Shown here one piece after another: positions 20,034 to 31,628 of a DNA stretch of 64,000 bases. The notes below the pieces were generated by a model, which worked only from the letters and a program-made list of their open reading frames with translations, was not told the origin of the DNA and did not search any database. Source of the stretch: Cryptomeria japonica (Eukaryota; Streptophyta; Pinopsida; Cupressales; Cupressaceae); NCBI RefSeq assembly GCF_030272615.1, contig NC_081408.1, forward strand, positions 619,752,476 to 619,816,475, given 5' to 3'. How positions within the stretch are numbered: the first letter of the stretch is position 1; every line of letters begins with the position of its first letter. A program made the translations under genes and the position numbers.

Positions 20034-22776
20034 TTATATACAAAGATATTTAGCAGAGACTTTTACAAGTACAAGTCCTAGGTGAGTGTCCCACCCACTC
20101 TTCAAATTATCCAAAATCGTAACGAGTGCACTGAAAACATATGCATGAATCTCCACATCCTTCAGTTTAGATGGAATAGGTTGTCCCATAACCTTCATGT
20201 AGTCATCCTTATCTCTCAATATGGTGTCCAAGTAGGGGGCAATCAAATTCTGGAGTTATTCAACTCTCCTAAATTTTTTATGTTTGTCCACATTAAGGAT
20301 TGAGATCTGATCATTGAGAGCCATTATCTACCCTTCTACACTACTGGTAAGGGATACATTAGGATCAAAAGACTATGAAACACTAGCAAGTTTACCCTGG
20401 CAAACACTTAATGCATCTGAAAGAGTCTACAAACCTTTATTCAATCTTTCTCTATCATCTTCTATCATTTTCCAGAATGTATGCATTCTAGCCTCCTCAA
20501 AACTCTCCAAAACTCATTAAGTAGTAGACTTCTCCAAAGAATCAAAATTTGTATTTACATTCTTAATCAATTGAAGTAATTTATCGAAGGGGCAGGAATT
20601 AGCATCTAGTTGTACTCCTAGAACCACCTTCTACAACACATCAACAAACATCAAAATAAGCTTTTTGTCCTCGGATTCCGATTTGACCAGATCCTAACTA
20701 GCCTGAGCTTGAACAGCTGCTGCAAGCATCGACTTCTCCATCAGAGACATTTGTCCAGCATTTAGAGGACCATCAATATTGATAGAGATTTGTGTTGGGG
20801 TCTTTGTTACTGGAGGAGTGTAAATTGTTGGATCAACAACTCCCTTCCCTTTATCTACCTTTGCATCCTTCACCTTTGTCTTCTTAGGTTCCTTCATGTC
20901 AGCACCATCCCCTGTATCCAGTGAACCGGTGTTGCCACTTGGTACAGTGTCATCCTTTTGATTCTCAGGGACTCCTTAAGTACCCTCAACCATCAGAGGA
21001 TTTACACTATTCTTAGCATCAGTGGTTGCATTTCTTTGGTCATCTAGATGGTCCTTGGTCTGAATTTCATCCTTTTGGTCACCACAGACACCTTCCTTTA
21101 CTTCTAGATGAGAATTCTAAGTTGTATCATTGTACAGAGGATTGTTCTTCATGATTCTTCTCTAGATGTTCTCAGTCTCCTTCCTCACCTCTTCCACCTT
21201 GCTAATCATCAATCTATTTGCCCTATATTTACTTTTGAATTCTTTCTTGTTGGATTCCTCAATTAAAATTTTGGCTACATCTTGGGAGACACATGCGTAA
21301 ACATTAATCAACTCTCTCTCCTTCATTTCCTTATCAATCTTACTAGTTGTTAGCCTCCTTGCATCAATAATGTTATATAGATCCTTAGGGATGCTACTCT
21401 CCAATTCAATTAAAGTTATGCTTAAGTTATGAAAATATAAAACAACAAATTCGTAAACTTTTATTTGATCTACCTCATCCATATTTTCATAATATACTCC
21501 AATATTTTTCAAATTTCCATCAACAATTATTTCATCAATCAGTTGATAGGTTGTCATTGAAGGAACGAATGTATATTTACCTTGCTGATCACCTGACTCA
21601 ATATCTTTGTCAAGTTGAGTTATAACCTTTCTTCCTCTCTTGGGTCATCTGATAGCGGAAGGTTCATATTTGGCTTTCTTCCTTTGTTGGGCTCCACCAA
21701 ACTCCGACTTCCTCACCACACTTAAAAATTCACCTTTTTTCTTAGCTTTATCTGCCTCTTCATCAGATTCTATCTTAGAGGCCACTAAAGATACAAAAAC
21801 ATAAGTTTGTTTAGACTTCTCTTTTTGATTCAAAAATCCCTTTCCAGATGAGCCATGTCCTATAGATGGTACAAGTGGAGCAGGGGTAGACTTGGTCTCT
21901 TTTGGTTTAGCTTTAGATGGAACTGGTTTGGCCTTAAGCTTTTTGGTTTCCTATTTAGCCTAGATCGGTGCATGTTTCTCTCTGGCTTGCTTCACCTCCT
22001 ACCAAGTGAATCCCATATAAATAGCTACTTCCTCAACCATCTTGGAAACTTTCCTCTTCCTTGTAAGGGTTGTGAACTGTTTGTGCAACTCTAGGTCTTT
22101 CTCCTTAAATGTACTAAATATTCCTTCTTTTTCATCAACTGACTGACTCAACATATGTTTAGCATAAACATCTAGGGTAGCAACATCAACTTTATAACCC
22201 ATGGGATAAATCCATACAGTCCTTGGTTCAATAACTTCCATTAGGCATTGGTCCTTATCAACCATGAAGCAAATTGTTTTCTCATACTTCTCTACTATCT
22301 CTTTTCAGATTCTTTCTCTGCTCTTCATTGTGTTTTGAAAGGTTTTGAAATAACCCCATATAGTAGATATCCTCATTGTGGCATCACCAATTCCCATAAT
22401 CCCTTCCTAGATTTTCATAGCAACTGGCTTGTCATAGGCCCACTAGACCTTTCCTTGAATGTCAGGGATTTCATTCATGAAATATAGTGTCAAACAGATG
22501 ATAAGAGTGCCAAAATTAAAGGTGTTCTTCTTATCTTATTTAATTTTCTTCAAATTGTTCACTAACTCATTCAAAAGAACCATACTTAAGTCATACCTCT
22601 TGTCTTCCTTCAACATTAGATAGGCATAGTATCTTATTGTACCAGAGACAAAGTCTCATCTTCTTGACTGGTACACTTTATATCCAATCACCATTGACGT
22701 AAACTTGACATCATGCTCAAGAATGTCATTGATTGTCATAGATTTGTTGTCAAATTGAGAACCAGTGGAAACAATC
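20034..22776 (-). pseudogene. Element H ORF2, middle and C-terminal part
   Basis: On the minus strand, starting at the I insertion site, the protein includes MVIGYKVYQSRR, LMLKEDKRYDL, PMGYKVDV, a Lys-rich linker with GHGSSGKGFL, SLYN-like and MKERELINVY segments, and near the end ISINIDGPLNAGQMSL. Those blocks align with ORF2 of I (24111-27446) and M (47177-57181): all have an IGY..YRMIKED..DL block and a GP-N-S-K-L block. Product unknown; no enzyme motif, signal peptide or membrane segment was recognised. The chain is predicted charged and partly coiled-coil. Several stops and frameshifts are present. Confidence 0.65.
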
Positions 22777-23834
22777 TAATGAATACTAAGAGGGGGGGGG
22801 TGAATTAGTATGCCGAAAATTACTGTACTTAAACACTTTACTAGACTAATAGTAAACCAGTAAAACAGTTTAGCAGACAAACCCAAATGGGAAAAACCAT
22901 GGTGAGATGGAACTCACAAGTAACTATCTGCAAAATAGGAACCAGACCCGTTAAGGGCATACAATGTTCTTTACCAGAACAGATTTTGTTAGGAATCTCA
23001 ATCTCGGTTAGGACATAAGTTCGGTTAAAGACTACCTTGCTAGAGGATTTTAGATCCACAGATGTGAACCACCTTGTTAGAGGATTTACAAAAGGCTTTT
23101 GGGCCTACCCGGTTAAGGGCTTCAAACTTGTCGAAGATGTGAGTAATCAACAAGTGAGTGATCTAGAAAATAGCACAGATTGCTTGGTTAGATCCTTGAT
23201 AGCTCATTCCTAATGTATTCCAGCATTACTTCAGTCTTCCACACATTCACACTCTACCTCTTCTCGTAGACCTAATCTTCTCTTTTGTATTTACCCTTAC
23301 AAAAACTCATCAACCACCTTAAACCCTAGCAACAACCTAAAACCCTAGACATGATGTCCTTATAAAGGAATCTAATTTCATGTCGGTCCAATAGGATTAC
23401 AATACAATTTACTAGGTTCAATGCATCTAGACATATTCTGTAACACGACACAAAAAGCACCATTAAAGTGTTAGCACTGCCAAACAATCGGTGGATGGTA
23501 ACTCATCACAAAATGTCGATTGGTAACTCATCACAGAGTATTACCGGTTCATACAAAATACTAGTTAAAGAAAAATACCAGTTGCCGGTTTGACAAAATG
23601 AAGACTGGGAAATATGAGTTGTGCCACTTCGTTCCTTCGTACCGTTTCAGATCCTCAAACCTCTTGGGGTCTTCATGCCAGTTCAAATCGGTAAACACTT
23701 TCTGCAAAACATCGATAGTCTAAAGACTATAATACATCATACCAGTTGAGCTTTAACTTATACAAAAAGTGATCTCAAATCAAGTGTGTGTCCATCAATG
23801 ACAATCACAACATCAATCATAAAAAATGCCAACA
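22777..23834 (-). repeat. 3' LTR of element I
   Basis: 1058 bp, ending ATGCCAACA beside the polypurine tract. The outer TG has mutated to TA. It aligns with 29219-30355; relative to that copy it lacks about 75 bases around 22870, which removed part of the promoter-side sequence. ACCGGTT motifs are partly decayed to CTAGTT or CCAGTT where the other LTR keeps them. Confidence 0.9.
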
Positions 23835-24110
23835 ATCTCCCCCTTTGGCATTGATGGCAACACTTAGGCAAAATTTTGACATCTAAGTGTTTTACAACAA
23901 AAATATGCCATAATCAAAATTACTCCCCCCTAAGCATATACACTATCCCTTTTTGTAGAAAATACAATGTATACTACTCCTTAACAAAAATAACATGAAA
24001 GTATACATCAAAACATTCAAAATTTATACTTCTCCCCCTTTGCCAACAATGACAACAAAAATAATATTGCAGACCAACCCCTGTTTCATTAGTATTAAAA
24101 GAATAAGTGT
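23835..24110 (-). other. Element I polypurine tracts and 3' non-coding end
   Basis: The tract adjoining the LTR is plus-strand ATCTCCCCCTTTGGC. Further tracts are ACTCCCCCCTAAG near 23932 and CTTCTCCCCCTTTGCC near 24031, the last again followed by a near-palindromic AACAATGACAAC word. No coding sequence is seen. Confidence 0.7.
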
Positions 24111-27100
24111 TTATGACAGTAAAGAGTAAAACTTGTCAAAAACTAATTTGAAGTCCTGCAAAAATTGCTTCATGGATAAGGACCATGAGTCAAGTAAGGA
24201 TGTAGCCACCTCTTTCTCTGTCTGCATCTAGGAGACCTATTCTTCCATGGCATCTATCGTGCTCATCTCTTGAGTGATCATTAGGGCATCAAGATTTAGG
24301 TAGCACTTCTAGAGAATTTGCAGTCATGGCAGTAGGACCAGTTGAAGTTCCTAAAAATTTCATGTCCAGTTGCTTATCTCTGCCTCTAGTCTTGCAGACT
24401 GCAGTTAAATCCGGTGAATAGTTTGACCATATGTGGAAAAGCAATCATATGACATCTTGAAGATGCTAATAAATGATTGCATATCAGATTGCAATTTGTT
24501 CTTCTGAATAAGCACATCATCACAGAATAACTAACATTGGCAAATCTTCCTGAGTAGAAGATTACCCTCATTCATTACATCTCTAATGGCCTTTTGTTCC
24601 TTCTGGAGATCAGACCAGAGCTCTGTTAACTTTTTCACCAGGGTAGTGTCCAGAGCCTTTTGATGTGCCTTCTTGGCATTTGCTTATGCGACCTATTCCA
24701 GGCTTTGTACCTAGTCTTCTACAACTAAGCATAGGAGCTTCAATTGTGCAAGTGAGGAGTCAGTACCGTAAAGGTTCGTGTCGAGTATCAAACTGGTAAG
24801 TGTTTCCACTACAATTTGGATAACATCTTCCTCCTTTTTCCTTCTTAGAGCATCCAATCACTCTTGAACGAGCTTAATGCTCTACAACAGCTTCGATTCA
24901 TTTGCAAACTAGACATAAATAGGACTGGTAATTGTAGCCAGTTTGTCCTGACTGCCTGTTGCCATTGGAGTCTCCACCTATGTGCTCTTTTCCACTGCTT
25001 CCTTGTCCTTGGCTCTTTGCTGGTCTTCTTGAACCTTCCTCTGCTCCTCTTCTTCTCTTTCTCTTTTCTCTTCTACTTGTCTCTTCTCTTCATCTTTTTG
25101 CTTCTTCTCTTCTTCACCCTTCTTCTTCTCCTCTCCCTTCTTCCTCTTTTCCTCTTCCTGTTTCTTCTCTTCCTCTTTCCGCTTCTCCTCTTCTTTCTTT
25201 TCCTCTTCCTTCTTCTTCCTCTCTTCCTCTTGTTTCTTGTTTTCCTCTTCTTTTCTCTTCTTCTCCTCTTGTTTTCTTTTATCCTCTTCCTCTTTCTTCT
25301 TTTTCTCCTCTTCTTTTCTTTTATCCTCTTCCTCTTTCTTCTTTTTCTCCTCTTTTCTCTCATCTGCTTCCTCTTTCCTCTTTTCCTCTTCTTTTCTCTT
25401 ATCCTCTTCATCTGTCTATTTCTTCTTTTCAGCTTCCTATTGTTTCTTTTCTTCTTCTGCCTTCTTTTCCTGTCTTGTTCCTTCTGATGGTACATCCTGA
25501 GTAACATTTTCACTGTCTAAGGCATCTACATCAATAGGGTCCATTTGTTCTATGACCAGTTCTTCTTCACTGTCATACACCTCATCCGGTTTGCCAGTTT
25601 CCGGTTCTCGCTCAGCTTTTTTGTTGGCTTCAGCCACTTGATACATCTTAAGAGCTTCTTAAGCATGAGTATGTGTATCCTTGATCACTTCTTGACCCTT
25701 TCCTTCCAGTAACAGGAGTCTTCTTCTTCTCATGAAGAAGAGGCCTTTGTATTTATTCATAACTTTGAAAAGTTCTTAATTTGATACATCAAGAAAATGT
25801 TGAGAAAATATTTTCTCCCTCATTTCCTGTTCCTTTTCTATGGCAATGCACCATTTATTGTCTAATGAATTATACAAAGAATTTGGTGTCTTAGATCTAA
25901 TTTCTGAAGGTGACCGGTCATTAAGACATAAATATTTAATGATTTCCTATTCAACTGCTTCCTTTTCATCATCAAAACAGTCAATTAAATCATTCAACAC
26001 TTTTCTCCTAATGTTATTTTTAGTTCTTTAACAATGTGTCAAAGGTTTGTAAGAAGAAATGTCAATATTTACCAGTGCAGATGATGTCGGTTCATTCTTT
26101 GTCTTTTTCTTTGTTTGCCTAGTCTTCTTCTTAGGCGGTTCTTCTAACACATTTTCTTCTGAGTCAGGTGTATTTATTTTTATCTTTCACTTCCTCTCGA
26201 AGACTTTTGCAGGTGCCGCTTCCGGTTTCTTCTTAACTGGTGACTGCTTGGTAACTTTGGGACTGGCTGTAGTAACCAGTGTCGATGCTGAAGGCACTGC
26301 CTTTCCTTTCTTTTCAGAGAGTTCTACAACCAGTGTAACCCTTTCCAAATAGGTGCTGGTTCTCTTTGCCTTAGGATCAAAGGGTGAGGCAATTAGGATA
26401 GAAGTATACCCGTCCAACATATCATTCATTACCTCATAGCCCATAGGCTCTACTTCTTCCTACCTAGGCTCAACGGCCTCCATTAAGCATTCATCCACTT
26501 TGATGATAAAGTAGATGTCTTCCTCATACTTTTTGATTAAATTACCAGATATTCTTATCCTTTGGCTCATCTTGCGTCTAAACTCATCAAAGTATTTTTT
26601 CAGTGCTTCCAGATAGCCGGTTCCAACTGCTTGTAGGCTCTCCTTGATTTTTTTTTGTTACCGGCTGGTCAGCGGACCACTGAATTTCACCTACTCCTGG
26701 AAAGTAGCCTTGAAAGTAAAAGAAAAACCCAACCAATAGTTGTCCAAAATTGAATCTTAGTGCATTGTCCTATTTGGATAACTTAAGATTCACCATAAGT
26801 TGTCTTTGCATACAAGTGCACAGATCAAATGATGCATCCTCCTTGATCATCCTGTAAGTGACATTTACCACTGCAGTAGAGACAAAATTAATTCTACTAG
26901 CAGAGAACATTCGGTAACCTATCACCATGTAGGCATACTTGACCAGATCGTCCTTGATTGAGTTGACGGTCATGCCACGTGAGTCACTCATTGAACTGGT
27001 GAGCTTAGACATTTCAGTCTTGCTGACCTTCCCTAGGGCTGGCACTTCCCCTGTATTGCAGAAACTGATGATGACATGAATCGCTTCCGGTGTGATATCA

Positions 27101-27446
27101 TGCATCCAATCTAGGTACATCTTGTCACTGTGTACCTTGGTTAGAATAATGTGAATGTGATCATCTGAAAATTCTACAAGAAAGTAAACTGCGTTTTGGA
27201 GTTTCTTCTTTTCCAGAATGTTGAATTCTGGTTTAATCTTCTTATCCTTTTCACAGAATAAGCTCAGCTGGGAATGGATTACAAGAGACCCTAGGTCTTT
27301 TATTTTGCAGTCTATGTAATAAAAAATCCTTTCTTCTACTATAACAGTAACCCTACTCGAGACAAGGCATTATATTTTGACTTTCATTGTATGAAGTCCA
27401 TAGAATCAACAGTTGCACTAGAACTATCATGAGATGCATAAGCCAT
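24111..27446 (-). pseudogene. Element I ORF2, unknown protein of about 1,100 codons
   Basis: Start chosen at the ATG giving MAYASHDSSS, matched by MAFASR in H and MASSST in M. Recognisable blocks in order: KIKDLGSLVIHS, KIKPEFNILEKK, MYLDWMHDITPEAIHVIISF, MVIGYRMF, YRMIKEDASFDLC, VDECLMEAVEPR, PMGYEVMNDML, a Lys/Pro-rich stretch, NKYKGLFFMRRRLLLLEGKG, an acidic stretch, a 135-residue Glu/Lys/Arg-rich run (25040-25460), DVIQIVVETLTSLI, and STIDAMEE near the C-terminus. Several stops, for example two within the Glu/Lys run, make this copy inactive. Function unknown; the Glu/Lys run could form a long single helix. Confidence 0.7.
25040..25460 (-). repeat. Glu/Lys-rich low-complexity coding tract in ORF2 of I
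   Basis: The plus strand is a long pyrimidine-rich tract of CTT/CTC words. In the ORF2 frame on the minus strand it encodes repeated K-E-E-E-K-R-K units, including a unit of about 42 bases present twice in tandem near 25265-25350. M has poly-Asp and H a short Lys-rich linker at the equivalent place. The Arg-rich and Leu/Ser-rich frames over it are out-of-frame shadows. Confidence 0.75.
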
Positions 27447-27965
27447 GATAAACGAAGAATTATGAGAAATACCTTCACAAAATGAAATTTAGGGCTTCGC
27501 AATTTGAACTTCGCTTCACACTCCTTTGGTTACTTGAAATACCGCTTTGCATTCTTCACTCCTTCAACAGATGATAGCTTTAGATCCTTCTCCAGATTTT
27601 GGACAAACTCTTTGAATCATGGTGTAAATCACTTTCCTTTGCTCTGCACTTGTAAAACTTCCTCGCTTGAAAAATGATAAGTGATAAATGATTTCAAAAT
27701 TCCTTTTCAATAGGTTCTCCACCTACCATAAGAAATGCTCCAGTATTAGGGAGTAGACCTTAATTTGCCTTTTACCGATTTCGGTCTTTTGCCGACTAAC
27801 AGGTATCTCATATAGGTTAAAGTCTTTTACCAGTGTAAATCGGGGGTTCGTAGTGTTTTACCATTTTCTCCCCCTAAGCTTTTCTGATGCTTAGTTTGCC
27901 AGTTCTGTTATTTCCACACTAGGTGCAGAAACCGGTTCTTCTTGCAACACTGCAAGTTTCTTTTT
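27447..27965 (-). other. ORF1-ORF2 spacer of element I
   Basis: About 520 bases without a supported coding frame lie between the ORF1 stop and the ORF2 start. H (30833-31278, 446 bases) and M (46641-47176, 536 bases) have spacers of similar length, so separation of the two genes is a constant of the lineage. How ORF2 would be translated (spliced or internal initiation) is not visible. Confidence 0.5.
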
Positions 27966-29153
27966 CTAGGTTTTGTTCATATCTGCTTGAATAGTTTCAA
28001 TATCAATCTTTCCTTCTAGAGTGACTGGTATGTCATCCGATATGTTCTTTCTTGTTCTGCAGAATCTGGCAATGTGACCTGGTTTGTTGCAATGATAGCA
28101 AACCATTCCAGGTGCTCTCCAAGGTCCATTATTCATGTTACCATTCTTCCTCTTGCATGTTGCAGTAGTGTGAGCATGACAATGACAGATCAAATAGTTT
28201 GCTCTCCATCTGGTTGCTGCTTGATAGCCACCACTTCCTGACTGATGATTAAAGGCATTAAACCGGTTGTGATTCCGATTCACAAAAGGTTCTGGACCAA
28301 CTCCTTGAGTCCTCTGAGGATATCTTCCAGTATTGTTCATAACAGACCTCCATTCAGATGCTCTATGCCCAAACTTGTTGCATGCATAACAATTACCATT
28401 GAAATTATTGGATCTAGGTACATTGTTTATAAAGTAAGGAAAATTATTGTAGGCTTTGCTCCTACACACATTGGTAGTATGTCCTTCTTTAAGACAGTTA
28501 AAGCAAACAGGTTTAAACTTTTGCTTACCTTTATCCTTTGATGTTGGTTGTTTCTTCGATTCTCTAGCATTTGTACTAGAGGTCTCACCTTCCTCATGAC
28601 TGGAATAACCAAGTCCATTAGTATTCTTGACAGGTTTGGTAGATTCAAGCTTTTGCTCTAGCTTGACAATACTCTTGTTGAACTTAGCAAGTATTTCCTT
28701 TGACTCAGAGAGTTCTTTGGAAATAGGAGCATTTGTTTCCATCAAGTTTGCATTCTTAGAGATGGCTATGTTCAATTCTCCTTGCATGTCTTCCTTTTCC
28801 ACTTTGCTTGCATGGAGTTGAGCAATTAGGGCACTGATCTCTTTCTTTAGCTTGGAGATTTCATGATCTTTGTCTTTTACCAGATCTTCAGCTTTCCTCC
28901 GGTTCTCACGCTCTTGGCACATTTGAATAGTCAGTCCTTCCAACTCTTTTCTTAGGTTGGAATTGGATCCATTCAACTTTTCTACTTCTTGAATGAGGGC
29001 TTCCATGTCCACTTCATCAGAAGAACTATTTTCAGATAGCTCCATCAGTTTTTTAGCATGTTCACTCCTTTTTGCCTAAGAGGCCTTATATTTGACCATA
29101 AGATCATCATAGGCTTGCTCAAACTGAGTGAGCCGATGAGTAAGTTCCCTCAT
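27966..29153 (-). CDS. Element I ORF1: coiled-coil, multi-zinc-knuckle Gag-like protein
   Basis: The frame starts MRELTHRLTQFEQAYDDL at 29153 and carries one TAG (about 29079, where M has Gln). From the next ATG (29045) it is open for 359 codons, the longest intact frame in the window. Residues 1-130 of that frame are heptad-like coiled coil, then GLGYSSHEEGE, then knuckles CFNCLKEGHTTNVC (intact), CYACNKFGHRASEW (last Cys lost), a degenerate Cys/His cluster, and CYHCNKPGHIARFC (intact). Knuckles of this type bind RNA in Gag proteins. No capsid (UBN2) domain is present. J carries a similar coil-plus-knuckle region at the C-terminal side of its Gag. Confidence 0.75.
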
Positions 29154-29204
29154 AGTGTATTCCCCTATATCTCTTTCCAAGTGGTTAGACTTATAAAAAG
29201 GTTG

Positions 29205-29218
29205 GCTTTGATACCAAT
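29205..29218 (-). other. Primer-binding site of element I
   Basis: Plus-strand GCTTTGATACCAAT is the reverse complement of ATTGGTATCAAAGC, one base from the exact tRNA-Met site; M has the same variant at 45328-45341. Confidence 0.85.
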
Positions 29219-30355
29219 TGATGAATACTAAGAGGGGGGCTGAATTAGTATGCCAAAAATTATTGTGCTTAAACACTTTACTATACTAACAGTAAACCGG
29301 TAAAACAATTTAGCAGACAAATCGGTTAGCAGACATTCAAACCAAATAGAAAATAATGCATTCACCCACAGAAGCACAAACACCATAACACAAGAGATTT
29401 TGACATGGAAACCCAAATGGGAAAAACCACAGTGAGGTAGAACTCACAAGTAACTATCTGCAAAATAAGAACCAGACCAGTTAAGGTCATACAATGTTCT
29501 TTACCAGAACAGATCCTGTTAGGAATCTTAATCTCTGTTAGGAGATAAGTCCAGTTAAAGGCTACATTGGTAGAGAATTTTAGATCCACAGATGTGAACC
29601 ACCTTGTTAGAGGATTTACAAAAGGCTTTTGGGCCTACTTGGTTAAGGGCTTCAAACTTATCGAAGATGTGAGTAATCAACAAGTGAGTGATCTAGCAAA
29701 TAGCACAAATTGCTTGGCTAGATCGTTGATAGCTCATTCCTAATGCATTCCAGCATTACTTCAGTCTTCTACACATTCACACTCTGCCTCTTCTCACGGG
29801 CCTAATCTTCTTTATTGTATTTACCCTTACAAAAACTCATCAACCACCTTAAACCCTAGCAACAACCTAAAACCCTAGACATGATGTCCTTATAAAGGAA
29901 TCTGATTTCATGTCAGTCCAATAGGATTCCAATACAATTTCCTAGGTTCAATGCATCTAGACATATTCTGTAACACGACACAAAAAATACCATTAAAGTG
30001 TCGGCACCACCAAACAATCGGTGGATGGTAACTCATCACAGAGTATTACCGGTTCATACAAAATACCGGTTAAAGCAAAATACCGGTTGCCGGTTTGACA
30101 AAATGAAGACTGGGAAATATGAGTTGTGTTGCTTCATTCCTTCATACCGCTTGAGATCCTTGAACTGCTTGGGGTCTTCATACCGCTTTAGATCGGTAAA
30201 CACTTTCTACAAAACACCGATAGTCTAAAGACTATAATACATCATACCGGTTGGAACAAATACCATTTGAGCTTTAACTTATACAAAAACTAATCTCAAA
30301 TAAAGTGTGTGTCCATCAATGACAATCACATCATCAATCATAAAAAATGCCAACA
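29219..30355 (-). repeat. 5' LTR of element I
   Basis: 1137 bp with TG/CA termini (TGATGAATAC .. TGCCAACA on the plus strand). It has the promoter palindrome (TGGAAACCCAAATGGGAAAA, 29405-29424), U3 TAAC-type motifs at about 29470-29640 and a dense cluster of ACCGGTT sites at about 30045-30260. Confidence 0.92.
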
Positions 30356-30360
30356 CAATC

Positions 30361-30832
30361 ATGGTATTGTTTGATATTTTCCTTGGGATAGGAACCTCAC
30401 TCGATGCGCTTAAATAAGTCATGACCTAGATTTCTTGCTAAGTAATCTTGTGAGGCTTATCTAACCACATAAATTCATCATGAATTCTACTAAGTATGAA
30501 CTAGATTCATTCTTTCTCATCAAAAGTTAGAAAATCTACGAACTCAGAGAAACCCTTGGCTTGCAAATGCTGATATTCTAGCTTGAGATTTCCCAAGTTT
30601 TTTGCTAGATGCTTGTTGTACAGGGTCAATATGTCAGCACTCCTGAGCTCATCAAGATCACGGTGGATATATGCCCTTATGTCCTCATTGTGAATAATGT
30701 TGTAGGGTACAGAGGGAAATGCTCCTTCGGGATCATCCTTGACAAATTTGAAAGGATGTTTCTTGGAAACGGGTCGAGCCCTATCCTTGTTTGGACTACT
30801 AGCGAGGTAGTGTTTCTAGATGCAAAAGCCAT
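30361..30832 (-). pseudogene. Element H ORF2, N-terminal part
   Basis: Starts MAFASRNTTSLV at 30832, aligned with the ORF2 starts of I and M. In another frame further in, KGFSEFVDFLTFDEKE, FILSRIHDEFMWLDKPHKIT and SEVPIPRKISNNT match MYLD-x-H-x-IT..EVP blocks of I and M. The chain is cut by insertion I and continues at 22771 downward. Frameshifts are present; function unknown. Confidence 0.6.
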
Positions 30833-31278
30833 TCTGAACTTAGGGTTTTCAAAAACTGATAGCCTGAAATGGATAAATACTTGAATTCGCAACCAAGAAG
30901 AAATATTCACTTTAGGATCACTGAAATCATTTTTTAGATTACCAAATTACTTTTCTCTTCTTCTCTACACTTTCTCTTGATCACATTGTGAAAAATAAAG
31001 CTTTCAAATGTCTTTTGTATCCTTAAAAAACCTAGTTCTTTATTATAATAAATGTTGCAACTGGTTACCTTGATTTTCATGGAGTTTCTTACCGAAGCAT
31101 CAAATCTTCACTAAATCTTCCACATAACATTTGTATATGTGATTTAATCCTTCTACAACCTTTCGGAATCGATTGCAAATCATTGAAGAGGGGGTTCTAA
31201 GAATCTGCACGAAAAGTTCCCCTAAGGCAAAAAGCCCTAGTTATCAGATGAAGATCATGCAATGAATTTGGGTGTAGA
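30833..31278 (-). other. ORF1-ORF2 spacer of element H
   Basis: AT-rich sequence with no supported frame, equivalent in position to the spacers of I and M. Nothing else is recognised in it. Confidence 0.45.
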
Positions 31279-31628
31279 TCAATTATCTGCTTTGGAGTCA
31301 TCTTTTTTGACCCACATCTTCTCATGTTTATCTCTGATATCCTCTACCTTTTCCTTGCCTTTCTCATATGATTTATTCTTGTCTACCGTAGCACTATTTT
31401 TGCTTGTGCAATATTTTACAATGTGACTGGTTTTATTGCATGCACGCCAAACAACATTCTGCATTGTTCTGAATTTCATTTGATTTGGTCTCATCCTATA
31501 CTGGTAAATAATATTTCCAAACATCCCATGAGAATAGCATCTCTTATTTTGAAAGGTATTAATTACTGCTTTGCACATGTTGGGCTTGTAATCAAAATTA
31601 TTGCATATGAAACAATGACCGGTAAAGG
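31279..31628 (-). pseudogene. Element H ORF1, C-terminal knuckle part
   Basis: On the minus strand from the K insertion the frame reads FTGHCFICNNFDYKPNMC, KRCYSHGMFGNIIYQY and ACNKTSHIVKYC: decayed zinc knuckles at the same places as in I and M. It ends with MWVKKDDSKADN, comparable to IWKKKSEDKPSE at the end of M ORF1. The frame joins exactly to 32870-33416 when K and one AAAGG are removed (DPT-F-TGHC). Confidence 0.75.

Larger units (their letters stand above)
22777..30355 (-). mobile_element. Element I: complete two-ORF non-autonomous LTR element
   Basis: Structurally complete, 7579 bp: 5' LTR 29219-30355, primer site 29205-29218, ORF1 27966-29153, ORF2 24111-27446, polypurine tract 23835-23846, 3' LTR 22777-23834. 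Perfect 5-bp target duplication CAATC (22772-22776 and 30356-30360). Neither protease, integrase, RT nor RNase H is encoded on either strand. It interrupts ORF2 of its relative H. The two LTRs are very similar by eye, so it is younger than H. Confidence 0.9.

Noticed and set aside
25073-25513. Arg/Lys-rich 146-codon frame and overlapping Leu/Ser-rich frames on the other strand
   Set aside because: Out-of-frame readings of the Glu/Lys-coding tract; the ORF2 frame, supported by flanking homology to M and H, reads Glu/Lys repeats.
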